From positions 1,054,001 through 1,118,000 of the forward strand of contig JASSKH010000025.1 in NCBI GenBank assembly GCA_031763025.1: 64,000 bases of DNA, given 5' to 3'. Each line of letters starts with the position of its first letter. The first letter of the stretch is position 1. The position numbers and the translations under genes are program-made. The DNA comes from Macrocystis pyrifera. Taxonomy: Eukaryota > Sar > Phaeophyceae > Laminariales > Laminariaceae. Below the pieces are notes generated by a model. It did no database searches. It saw only the letters and a program-made list of their open reading frames with translations, and was not told where the DNA came from. Positions 22,640-32,804 of the stretch are shown piece by piece.

Positions 22640-23580
22640 GAGCTGTGAGCGCACAGCTCAGACATACACCAGGTACACAACAGACAACATGCACAGATCC
22701 CATCGTTCTAATGCTGCCGCCCACACGCCGTGCGTGTTCGACACACCCATATCCGCAGTGTTGCTGCCGTGTGGTTGGTTGTGTTTGTCGGAGCCTGCGG
22801 TCCGCATTTCACCGTCTGCCATATATTTTTTTATCCGTATGTACCCAGGCCCAGAATGACGCGTATATCCCTGTACAATTTGTTTTGTGTTGTTGCACGG
22901 AGCACGGACCACCGCCTAGAGAACAATAGCTACAGCAGTGCATAGAGCGTGCTTACCTCCAGCCTCCTACAGCACCACAACCCTGCTGCCCAGCAGCAGC
23001 AGCAGCAGTGGGCACACCTTGCGCGTAAGGATGATAGTACTGCGGCTACAGTATCAAAGTTGGATTATCGGAGATTCCAATCGATCACTTGACTTCGCCA
23101 CGACCACACCGGCATCACCTCTCTCCCTGCTTCTTCTTCTTCTTCTTCTTCTTCTGACTATTGCTGTGTGTGATCCAACATTGCCACTGCTCCAGCTGTA
23201 CTCAGCACAGTGCGCCAACAGCAGCAGCAGGCAGGGTACTATGCGCATGTGGAAGATCCGCGCTGAACGCTCAGTACCAGTGTTCGTTGTTGTTGTCATC
23301 GGCATTGGCCTATGCACGTACCTTCCGCAATGTGTGACCGGCATTTTTTGCTCGGTACCGATTATCCCCGGATCGATGTATTCGTCGACTCGAGTACAAC
23401 AAAAACAAATCGTTCGTACAGCAGTGTTCGTACAAAACATACTTACAGCAGTAGTTCTGATTGTTGTGTGTCCTGTACTGTTGACCGATAGATCCTAGAG
23501 CCAGCTGAAAGGGGATAATCAGTACAAGAACGTTCCTCACGTGGCATTTTACTGCAGTACTGCTGTATACATATAAAATC
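22640..23580 (+). repeat. Segmental duplication, copy I, left part
   Basis: The sequence from ACAACAGACAACATGCACAG through CCATCGTTCTAATGCTGCCG aligns with 44090-44494. From GTGTGACCGGCATTTTTTGC onward it aligns with 59870-60145. Order and orientation are the same. The two copies are well diverged, with many substitutions and small gaps. Protein-like ORFs of 60-186 residues on both strands here are not conserved between the copies, so I do not call genes. Confidence 0.7.
23128..23153 (+). repeat. (TTC)n microsatellite
   Basis: About eight TTC/CTT units. The other segment copy (near 44310) has only a short equivalent. Confidence 0.85.
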
Positions 23581-24312
23581 ACACCCTGCACAACAGACAA
23601 CAGACAATAGCCTAATAGTCTATTATTAGCTTCCTATTGCAATTGACTGTCTATTTTGTGGTCCCTACTGCAGTTAATTGAAAGGCGTCGAGCTCTATTA
23701 TACAGACAGTTTCTATCAAGTGACCTCTACCTGGTCCTGTTGTGCAGACAATTTCACTTTATAGGCAGTCACCGTAATCAATGGTCCGGACAATTCCAAT
23801 TAATGGACCTTCTCTTAAATAAATTGTCCGGCCAATTCCAATTGACAGACTGTCTTCTGAATGAATTGTCCCGACAATTCCAATTGATAGTCGGCCCCCC
23901 GAAGAAGTTGTCCGGACAATTTCAATTAGTAGACTGACGCCAAAAATATTTTTTCGGACAACTCCAATTAATAGAAAGTCTCCCAGATCAATTGGCCAGA
24001 CAATTCCAATTAGCAGACTGCTTTCTAAATCAATTGCCCGGGCAATTGCAACTAATAGACGGTATACAAAATCAATTATCCCGACAAGTTCGACTAATAC
24101 AATATCTCCAAAACCACTTCAGACAATGCCATATGTGGGCAGTCTCCTAAATCAACTGCCCGTACATTTCAAAATTGCAGTGCACACCAGGTACGGATTA
24201 TTTTGTTTCGTGAAACCTTTTTTCAATGATTTACAGCTGAGCACATGAGCCAGGCGGTATCCAAGGACATAAAATACGAAGCTAAAGTTGAGATGTCCCG
24301 CCCTTTTCTGCA

Positions 24313-26229
24313 TATAACAGCTGCGCGCGCGAGCCTTTTTTTTCTTGGATTTTTCTAAGAAAAAAAAAGCCTCTTCATAGCGGCTCGGATACGAGGGTAG
24401 GGTGCCTAGTTTTGAGTTTCTCTGTATGTGTGTGTGGATGTGTGATTCAACATTTTTCTCAGTCACGTTTTGACCGTTGCTCTCAACGCACACGGCACCA
24501 ATTCCAGTCCCGGCGGGCTCTGTGCACGCACACACACCGACGAAACCTTCTCGTGTTGGTGCGGTGGTAAGTCGTTCACAGTTGGTCGAGCTAGATGTGG
24601 CAACGTGTGTCGGCACATGTTTGTGCTGGGCCATGTTGAAAAAACACAGAACCAACAACATGTTTTAACGGTGTTTGCTCTTTGAGTTCTACCTAACGAA
24701 ACCCAGCTCTACGAGTACTCGTAGGCAGAGTGTGCCTGTCCACAGCAACGAGCGTTCAGGCCATGTCCCCGAGACATGCTGCAGGCCCACCCTCCTGCTG
24801 ATGAGGGGACGGAGAAGCAGGAGAAGATCTGCTGTATAGTTGTTGTACAGCAGTATAGTAGTAGTGGTGGCACTGCTAGAAGCTCTGTTGGACACGTCAG
24901 GTTTGTAGATTTTTCGTATTCAAATTATGAGTTCGGAACCAGTAAACACCACATGCACGAAGGGTTCACACACAAGCCGAGCGTACAGCGACACTGGCCC
25001 TGGCCTTGTGTGTCCTACTGCTGCTGCTGTTTTGCTGCTGGAGAAGCTCTGCTGTAGATGTCGTACATCAGTAGTAGCGGTGGCACCTGTTACCTGCGAC
25101 GGTGGCGCCTGCTACCTTCTACGAAAAGTTCTCTCTTGGACAGATCATGTCGGGTGCAGATTTTTCGTCTTGAAATTATTATGCCGAATTTCGAGTTCAA
25201 AACCAACAAAGGACTAAATCGAGTACGTGTACAAAGAGTTCAAGGGTTAGATTGACAAGCCGAGCGCACAGCGACGCTGACCCTGGCCTCGTGTGCCCTA
25301 CTGCTACTGCTGCTGCTGTTTTGCTGCTGGAGAAGCTCTGCTGTAGATGTACATCAACTGAGTAGCGGTGGCACCTGCTGCCTGCTACGAGAAGTGCTCT
25401 CTCTGGACAGAGCATGTGGCGTGCAGATTTTTCGTCTGCAAATTACGCCAAATTTCGAGTTCGGAACCAACACAGGACAAAATCGAGTACGTGTACAAAG
25501 GGTTCAAGGGTTAGATTGACAAGCCGAGCGTACAGCGACGCTGTCCCTCGCCTCGTGCGTCCAACTGCTACTGCTGCTGCTGTTTTGTTGCGGGAGACAC
25601 ACACTGCTGCTGCTGTAGACGTCGTACATCAGTACAAGTCGCGAGTAGTGGTGGCACCTGCTACGAGAAAGAAGCTCTTTCTGTTGGACAAAACATTTCA
25701 GATGCAGATTGTTCGGCTTCAAATTCTGCTGAATTTCAACCAGAAAACATTGTTGTTGGAAAAAACATGTGAGGTGTGTTTGTTTGTTCTTGTTCTTTCT
25801 ACCCGTCGGCATTGTCCGTGCCGATTCTTGAATCCCCGAGAGATACGATACGAATAATACAAGTTATGTGGTCACAGCAGTGTAATTTTTTCGTCTTCAA
25901 ATTATTATGCCGGATTTCGAGGTGGAAACCAGGATACACACGACAAAATCCGGTATCTGTGTACTTGTTACAACAACAGGTGTGTACGTACGTTCTGCTG
26001 CTGTGTTTTTCACGCATATAATAAGAGCAGAAGAGACCAAGGACATTTACGATATTGAGATTCACCAACGACGGCGTATATGTAGTAGGTAGTACAGCAG
26101 AAGTAGATGTTCGTTCGTGTTGGTTCAGCACCAAAACAGAATAATCCGTATTCGCCCAGCATGATGCATCGCAGATATGACTACTGCAGGTGTTACTGAG
26201 GTCGCGCCTCAATACCACCAATTACTAGT
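24313..26229. mobile_element. 1.9-kb insertion inside family A copy 2
   Basis: Copy 1 reads straight through here (TTTCTGCTTATGCCTTGG at about 815), while copy 2 has about 1.9 kb between TTTTCTGCAT and TATGCCTTGG. Most of the insert is a tandem repeat (24904-26100). No terminal inverted repeats or target duplication could be seen, so the nature of the insert is open. Confidence 0.6.
24904..26100 (+). repeat. Tandem repeat of ~270 bp, about 4.5 units
   Basis: Units begin with GCAGATTTTTCGTC (or close variants) at 24904, 25155, 25423, 25703 and 25881, giving periods of 251, 268, 280 and a shortened 178 bp. Each has a GACAAGCCGAGCGTACAGCG-like stretch, a CTGCTGCTGCTGTTTTGCTG tract and GGTGGCACCTGCTA. 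ORFs in it are by-products of the CTG tract. Confidence 0.8.
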
Positions 26230-27289
26230 ATGCCTTGGACAATAGACCTGTACATAGACTATTGCCCCTACAGCAGAGTCACGAAGTTGTCTATAAGTTG
26301 GAATTGTCCGGGCAAGTGATGTCATAGACCGTCTAGCAATTGAAATAGTTTAGACAATTGATCTTGGATACTGACTATTAATTGGATTTAATCGGACAAT
26401 TGATATCGGGTACTCTCTAACAATTGGCATTGTCCGGACAAACATATTTGGAGACTCTATCGATTGAAGTTGCTCTGACAATTGATTTCTCAGACTGTCC
26501 ATCATTTGGAATCGTCTGAGCAATAATTGATGTTTGGTGCTTTTCAATAATTGGAGTTGTCCAGACAAATGAGCTCGGAGACTGCGTATCGATTGAACTG
26601 GTGCTGGCAAGTGATTTCACAACCTGCCTATTAATTGGAATAGCTTGAACAATCGATTTCGTGCGATTTTCAAGAATTGAACATGTCGGGGCAACTGCTT
26701 TGAGAGACCGTGCATTTATTGAAATTGTCCGGACAATGGGTTTCGGACGCGATCTACTACTGGGGATGTCATGACTATATCGAGTTTAAGAGGGCTCTGT
26801 TATTTGAAAGCTGGCAGCTACTTGCAGAGTTCCGTTTTATTTGGTCAGTACACAACAGTACCACCATGCTAGTATGGCCTCTATACAACAGGATCGGGAA
26901 CTTCCCTCTATGCGCACTCATTTGCAAGGTCCTTTATTTTGCCATATTACGAGTAGTACCTATTCAATGGGGAGGGTCTATCATAATACAATAACTATTG
27001 TAGGCACACGGCCATGACATTTATTGAGCAACTGATTTTTTGCGCGGCATCTGAAATGAATTGTGCGGACAGTTCCAACTACTTTCCAATCGCCGAAGTC
27101 CGTTTGGACAATCCCATTTAATTGACAGCACCCGAAATCAATTGTGCGGACAATTCCAGTTAGTCAACAGCAGCCGACATCAAATGTTCAGACAAATCTA
27201 ATTCATCGACAGCTCCCAAAATCAATTGTCTGGACAATTTCAGTTGGTGGACAACACACCCTGGACAATAGACAATGGGCCCTGCAATA

Positions 27290-27740
27290 GCAATGCAATT
27301 GGTGCAATGGACGGGTCTATTGTCGTCGGCAACGGCTATCGATAGGCACGTTCCTCGATCCATTGTCGTCGGTAAAGTCTATCGATAGGTTACGTCCCCA
27401 ACATATTGTTCAGGCAGGAGTGTGCTGATGTACCTGGGTTGAAGCTATTGTCATCGACAATGGCTATCGACGGATAGCTTGCAGAATCTACTGCGGTCCA
27501 CAGTGGCTATCGATGAACACATTTCTTTTTATATTGTGGTCGGCAATCGCTATCGGTAGATGCATTTCTTGATCTATTGTGACAAGTAATGGCTATCGAT
27601 AGATATTTCTCAATCTATTGTGACCAGCAATGGCTATCGATAGATATATTTCTAATATATTGTAGTCGGCAATTGCTATCAATGGACACGGTTGAGAATC
27701 GATTGTGGTGGATAATGTCTATCGATGGACACCATCACCA
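27290..27740 (+). repeat. Family B iteron block 1, forward
   Basis: Around ten degenerate units of about 43 bp carrying ATTGTGRYCRGCAATGGCTA and a TCGATAGA core. Confidence 0.75.
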
Positions 27741-28129
27741 GCCTATTTCCACACCTACAATATACTCTGATTTACAAAGCAATGCAATATTTTGTGTCGC
27801 AGCAATGTCATATTTGCATCTTGTGATCACCACCAGTATGGAATGAGTGCATGGTGTATCGTGATGAGCAGTAATGTCGGTACATGGCATAGCGTGAAGG
27901 AGGGCTACAGCGTTGTGCGTCTCAACAAGACAGTGGTCATCATGGGGGTTAAGTGTGTTGCATTAGCGGCTGTGTTGTGGTTGGTACGCTTGTGTTATTA
28001 ATAGTGATTCCTAGTCGGTTACACTCTGTACGGATAAGATAGACGAGGTAAGATGTGCATATACCGTGGACATTAGAAAGTAGATATAACATTGCCGCTA
28101 CAGTAGCCCCGAAAAAGCGTGTGTCAATG

Positions 28130-28700
28130 GATATTGTTAACGACAACAGACTGGCAACGCTGGCTAACGATAGACGTTGTGAACCACAATAGACTGGCAA
28201 CACTCTCTATCGATAGACGCTGTTAACCACAATGAACTGGCAACGCTGTCTATCGACAGATGTTGTTAACGACAATAGACTGGCAACGCTGTCTATCGAT
28301 AGATATTGTCAGGGAACAATACATTTTCGGCAATGGAGACAATATGCCTTTGCCCTAACAATGGAGTCACAAGGTTGTCCATAGATGGCCATTGTCCTGA
28401 ACAATAGATGTTGAGAAAGCAACCGTGATAGATATTGTTCGAATAATAGACCAAAACGTTTGCCTATCGATGGCTATTGCCGCCAACAATATACACGCAA
28501 TTGTATCCATCAATAGCCATCGTCACCCACAATAGACTGTCGGGCGTGTTTTCGTAATAGACTACTACCTAAACCTATTGTATACCGTGGAATGATGTAC
28601 ATCGATGGCCATTCTTGACGACCGCCGAAGCTTCTATTGCCGCCAACAATAGGTACGCGATTGTGTCCAACAATAATCATCGCCACCCACAATAGATTGT
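28130..28700 (-). repeat. Family B iteron block 2, reversed
   Basis: Units GACAATAGACTGGCAACGCT followed by GTCTATCGATAGAC, regular with a 43-bp period at 28160-28320 and degenerate after that. Confidence 0.75.
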
Positions 28701-29290
28701 TGGCCGGGCTCCGAAAAATATGAATCTGAATTTTCTTCATTTCAGTACGAGACAAAAATCTCGAGTTAAGAAACGGAAAGCTGATAATTTTCTTGTCAAG
28801 GTAGTTTTATTTTTAGTATCCAGATTATTTCTGAAAGTGCAGTTAAATAAGAATGTGAGGGTAATACATCGAATTCATTTCCGAACATTTAAAAAAAATA
28901 TATATATGACCAACATCCTAAAAAATAACTCTTACTTACTTGCGTTAAGTATGGGACAAACAAACTCGATATGAGAACGGAAACAATAGAATTTTCAGCG
29001 TATGGTGGTTCGAGTTAATGATCCGCGTTTTACTCAAAGTGGAGTTAATGGACTGTAGGACAAAGCAAGGGTATTAAATGGGATCAATTTCCGAACCTAC
29101 CAGCACGCACAAGTTGATGGCAGACACCAATATCTTGGTGCGAGTTTCTATTGACAACGACGTCTATATAGTGTCTTCTTCAGATGAGTGTGAGAGCGTA
29201 TGGTCTCCACAACATGATGACGTCGGATCGCATTACCACATACATACATACAGAACACGACATACCTCGTATATCGTGGGATGAGTGCAA
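28701..29290. other. AT-rich unique spacer inside family B element
   Basis: It is clearly AT-richer than its surroundings. It holds an 84-residue ORF (28720-28974) rich in Lys, Asn, Phe and Leu. Composition and residue use look organelle-like, but I cannot assign a gene. Confidence 0.3.
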
Positions 29291-29294
29291 AATA

Positions 29295-29700
29295 TCCTCG
29301 AGATGGCTATCGATGGATAACTTGTACAAACTATTATGGCCAGCAATGGCCATCGATAGACATCTCGCACAATCTATTGTGACCGGCAATGGCCATCGAT
29401 AGACCTCTCGCACAATCTATTGTGGCCCGCAATGGCCATCGATGGAAATCTCGCACATTCTATTGTGGTCACCAATGGCCATCGATCGATATCTCGCACA
29501 TTCTATTGTGGCCTGCAATGTCCATCCATGGACGAAGTTCACCATCTATTGTGTTAGACTTTGTCTATCGATCGACAATATCACCAGTCTATTGTCGCCG
29601 ACAACATCAATCGATAGATACCTTCCACAATCTATTGTCGCAGACAATATGCATCGATAGATCCCCCCCCTCGTCTATTGTCGAAGCCATAGACCATTGT
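29295..29700 (+). repeat. Family B iteron block 3, forward
   Basis: At least eight regular 43-bp units (ATTGTGGCCCGCAATGGCCA then TCGATGGAAATCTCGCACA). This is the best preserved iteron array in the window. Confidence 0.85.
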
Positions 29701-30122
29701 TGTGTCCATTTTCCAGAGTGTGGTGGACAACTCCCGAAATCAATTGTATGGACAATTACAATTTTTGGATCGGAACCCGAAATCAATATGTTGAATAATT
29801 CCAATTAATTAGCAGTTTCCACAACCAACTGTTTGGACAATTCCAATTCATAGACAACATTCGAAACCTATTGCTCACACAACTCCAACTAGTAGATTGT
29901 GTTTTCGAAACAACTTGCCTGAACAATTCCAATTCATAGACAATCGCCGAAAACAATTGTCCGGTCAATTTCCATAAATGGGCAATCGCCGAAATATGGA
30001 CAATTTCAAATAATAGACAGCAGTCTCCAAAACCAATTGTCAAGACAAACCCAATTAACACACATCCTCCTGAGTCTATTGTAGACACAATAGACTATTG
30101 AGATAGCAACTGTCCAGGGTGT

Positions 30123-30480
30123 GATATATATGCAGCCGTAACTGTACAAGCTACTCTACAGCTGTGGGAGATCGTGCAATGTGTTTAAATTGCGTAAAAA
30201 ACACGACATGTCAGTTGTACGAGCACTGCTCTAACGTGGATGTTATGCTGCGCTCGATAAAATTTTCGTTTCTGAGGTTCCACTCGCACCATCCACGATT
30301 TTGCATTTTCTTTTTTATTCACTTTTGTATTTTTTGCACCAACACTACAACAGTTTCGCAGCAGTACATTTATCCACCTTGCTTTTCTGAACGTTTGTGA
30401 TATATAGATGGTGTGAGTGTGTTTTTTTTCACTCCTGATTTTCCTTGTACCAGTACATCCACCCACCATGCTTTTCTAAA
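30123..30480 (+). repeat. Segmental duplication, copy I, middle part
   Basis: Continues the alignment to the other copy directly after family A copy 2. TACAAGCTACTC, then TGCAATGTGTTTAAATTGCG and the later CTCGCACCATCC match 60160-60315, and CCAGTACATCCACCCACCAT matches 60350-60375. Contains an internal duplication of a GTACATYYAYCCACC...GCTTTTCT phrase. Confidence 0.7.
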
Positions 30481-30599
30481 CGTATAATATGGTATAATAC
30501 AAGTTACTGGTGTGTTTTTGCCCAATGAAAAGAGTTTGGGCGCGCTTACGCGTGGCGTGCGTTCATACCTCAACATTTCACAGCTGTTCCCAATACTTG

Positions 30600-31370
30600 G
30601 GAGTATAGAGCAAGGTGTGTTCGAGAAAATACTCCTATTATAGGTACTTGGTACACTCGCATTGTTTCGGGGGTTTTGTACTCAAACTCGCAGTATTTTA
30701 AGGTTATGTACTACTTCAGATACTACTGCGCATACTTTCGGGCTCCCACTCATGCGGGGTTCGCTACTGCTGCTGCTTTCGTGGATACCCCCTGTTGTGC
30801 TTCAAGTATCTCGGGGTTCTGTACCACGGGTACTATACGAGTATACCCTTTTCGTCCGTTGGTAGTGTTCGTACTGCTTCCGCGAGACTCAGCACTCGCA
30901 GTACCGAAATAACCTCAGTGTGCTTCGAGTATTAAGTATACTTCAATCGTCTGCGCACCGTGTCGACAATTCTCAGACCCAGCGTTCGGCACAAAACACT
31001 CCCAGATAGTCCGACACACGAGTGGCAGTTGGAGCAATCTACTTTCGCTGGCGACAACTCGAGTACTTGCAGCAGTCTGGCAGTATTTCGAGATATGCTT
31101 TTGCGAGGGATATATAAGTACTTACTGCGAATACTCTCAGTGTCGAGGTTGTGTACTGCGCATATTGCCTTTACTCCAAGGATTTCGTGTCTCGACACTA
31201 CTGCGGGTACATACTTACCTGTATTCTCGGGGTTCGATACTGCTCATACTCTCATTACTCTCAGTATTTCGGCCTTCTCAGTATTCGCAATATTTTGGTC
31301 GCCAGTACTCCAATGTTCTCAGTACTCGGACTACGATTTGTTCTCGAGCATTTATCTGTGAAACCTTGAG
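30600..31370 (+). repeat. Degenerate CTCAGTACT/GTATTTCGGG repeat region
   Basis: Phrases such as CTCGCAGTATTTTAAGG, CTCAGTATTTCGG, GAGTACTTGCAGCAG and CTCAGTACTCGG recur every 20-60 bp. The paralogous segment jumps from about 60380 to 60410 where this copy has almost 1 kb, so the block was inserted or expanded. No clear ends. Confidence 0.5.
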
Positions 31371-31407
31371 GTTACCCTGAGCACCAAGACACATATATTT
31401 TGGGGGA

Positions 31408-31432
31408 ATATATATATATATATATATATATA
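31408..31432. repeat. (TA)n microsatellite
   Basis: Twelve uninterrupted AT dinucleotides. Confidence 0.95.
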
Positions 31433-31446
31433 TTGTACCATATGTG

Positions 31447-31590
31447 CTGTACCTCAGTCAGCCGGTCCCAAAGTATTATGGCGCAACCTCGACCTCACGC
31501 AACGTTTTCGTGCTTACGTTGACGCCGCATACGTTGAATTGATCGCCGCGAGTCGTCTGGATCAATATACCCACTTACCGATATTATTAC
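31447..31590 (+). repeat. Segmental duplication, copy I, right part
   Basis: CAGCCGGTCCCAAAGTATTA, TGGCGCAACCTCGACCTCAC and GATCGCCGCGAGTC align with 60418-60550 in the same order. Confidence 0.75.
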
Positions 31591-32166
31591 TCCAGCGGCA
31601 ACACATCGCGTAGAACAACACCATCACCACACCAACAGAAGCTACCACAACTACCACCACCACTGCCGCCGCGAAAAACAGAAGCAGCGATAGCAACAGC
31701 AGCTACCACCACGCCACCACAGCTACCAATAGCAGCTGTGTACTGCTGCTCTTCTGTGGTGTCTACAGTAGTATTGGCCACGAGCTATGGAATACGCGAT
31801 GATCTACTGTTGGTGATATGATATCAACACCAAGAAGATGAAGAACAGCATCGAAAACAACAACATGAACAACAACAGCAACAGCACACGACGACGGGGG
31901 CGGCATATCCGTCATGACGGGTACTAATTTCAACAATTGCAGCGCGAGCAAAAAAAAAAAACATGGGGGAATTTATCTGGGATTGGTCAAGGGCCTATAC
32001 TATGCGCGGACACAAAGGCACGCCTCAAAGATGGCACAAAGGCAGGTGTTTACTGGTAACGTTTTGGCTCTTCCATTGTCCGCATTGCAGAGTTTTCAGC
32101 CCAGGAACAGGTATCCCCAAGATCACTGGGGACATCACACGTATTGCATGAATAAAAGTAACTCAC
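31591..32166. other. Low-complexity spacer
   Basis: CACCA/CAACAG-rich sequence with an A-run at 31952-31961. Downstream parts of the minus-strand cysteine-rich gene may lie near 32050-32160, but no exon could be bounded. Confidence 0.4.
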
Positions 32167-32256
32167 TGCATAATCCATCTCCGTTGATCGCACAGCTTGT
32201 ACATACGCACTGGTCTTCGGCAGCCTCGCCCACTTCAACTGACTTTTTCGGTCGTG
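32167..32256 (-). CDS. Cysteine-rich gene copy I, exon b
   Basis: On the minus strand this 90-bp segment starts after a GCGCAAG acceptor and ends at a GTGAGT donor, both in phase 1. It encodes RPKKSVEVGEAAEDQCVC followed by TSCAINGDGLC. The segment at 61409-61495 encodes the same with a few changes, has the same borders and the same phase, and is 87 bp. Conservation of coding sequence and splice sites between diverged segment copies is the evidence that it is an exon. It is likely part of a small secreted Cys-rich protein; family unknown. Confidence 0.6.
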
Positions 32257-32741
32257 CTTGCGCGGAGAGGTTAGGTAGACAGTGCGCGGAGAATGAAATG
32301 GACAAGGAAAACATTACTGTGCTAAGCAAACCATGGCTGAGAAACAAACATATATACATGCAGCTAACGACATTCTACTGTAAGCCTCTTCAAGTATCCA
32401 ATAAACACCGGTTATGTGATAATATAAACAGCTGTACAAGATTGCGTGGCGTATTTTAGTCGTTTTCACACGAAACATCGTATTGATAGCAACTGTTCAA
32501 AGGTCAAATCAACACCGGGTGTGCCAAAACATGAACAACTGTATGAGCTTGCGTGGCATCATTGGTTGTTTTCAAATCGCGCACTTTATACATCGCGGAG
32601 TTCAATGGAACGCCTGCAGCAAGGAACACATCCGACGGCATCGTGTAGTGTACGATCGCTGTGATACCGCATGCCATGTTTTTAGCAGTATCCCTCCCCG
32701 ACCAGCGGTGTCGCTACTTGGATCGCACGCGACGCACTCAC
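32257..32741 (-). other. Probable intron of cysteine-rich gene copy I
   Basis: Bounded by GTGAGT (32736-32741) and an AAG acceptor. It holds a diverged ~70-bp duplication (about 32393-32465 and 32500-32575, both with AGCTTGCGTGGC-like phrases). A 206-residue plus-strand ORF overlaps it and exon a; I treat that ORF as chance. Confidence 0.4.
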
Positions 32742-32804
32742 TTGAGCATTTTCTGTTTTCCATGCAACAGAAGTCCTCCTCGCAATCTTCATCACCCTCG
32801 CACA
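32742..32804 (-). CDS. Cysteine-rich gene copy I, exon a
   Basis: This minus-strand 63-bp exon runs from a CCTACAG acceptor to a GTGAGT donor, phase 1 at both ends. It encodes CEGDEDCEEDFCCMENRKCS, that is C-x2-D-x2-C-x4-CC-x5-C. Equivalent exons occur at 62068-62133 and 63792-63851 with the same phase and the same cysteine spacing. The pattern recalls WAP or EB-type disulphide modules of secreted proteins, but the spacing does not fit either exactly. The upstream start and signal peptide were not found. Confidence 0.62.

Larger units (their letters stand above)
27256..29721 (+). mobile_element. Complete family B iteron element nested in family A
   Basis: Left end ACACCCTGGACAATAGACAA; right end, read on the minus strand, ACACTCTGGAAAATGGACAC. 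It is flanked by a perfect 10-bp duplication, GGTGGACAAC (27246-27255 and 29722-29731), that sits inside a family A iteron. Inside are ~43-bp units with ATTGTGGCCAGCAATGGCCA and TCGATAGACA, forward at about 27290-27740, reversed at about 28130-28700 and forward again at about 29295-29700. AT-richer unique DNA separates the blocks. A 9-11 bp duplication with such ends fits Mutator-like elements. No transposase. Confidence 0.78.
23581..30122 (+). mobile_element. Family A copy 2, with two nested insertions
   Basis: The ends are ACACCCTGCACAACAGAC and, at the right, TCCAGGGTGT, a good inverted pair. Colinear with copy 1 (54-2252): iterons forward about 23745-24180, reversed about 26285-26750, forward 27085-27255 and 29722-30100. 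Relative to copy 1 it carries extra DNA at 24313-26229 and 27256-29721. The paralogous segment at 60100-60200 lacks the whole element, giving an empty site near 60145-60165. The flanks ATATAAAATC and GATATATATG are AT-rich and only loosely alike, so the target duplication is uncertain. Confidence 0.75.

Noticed and set aside
22938-23498. 186-residue plus-strand ORF
   Set aside because: Includes the TTC microsatellite as a Leu run and is not conserved in the paralogous segment.
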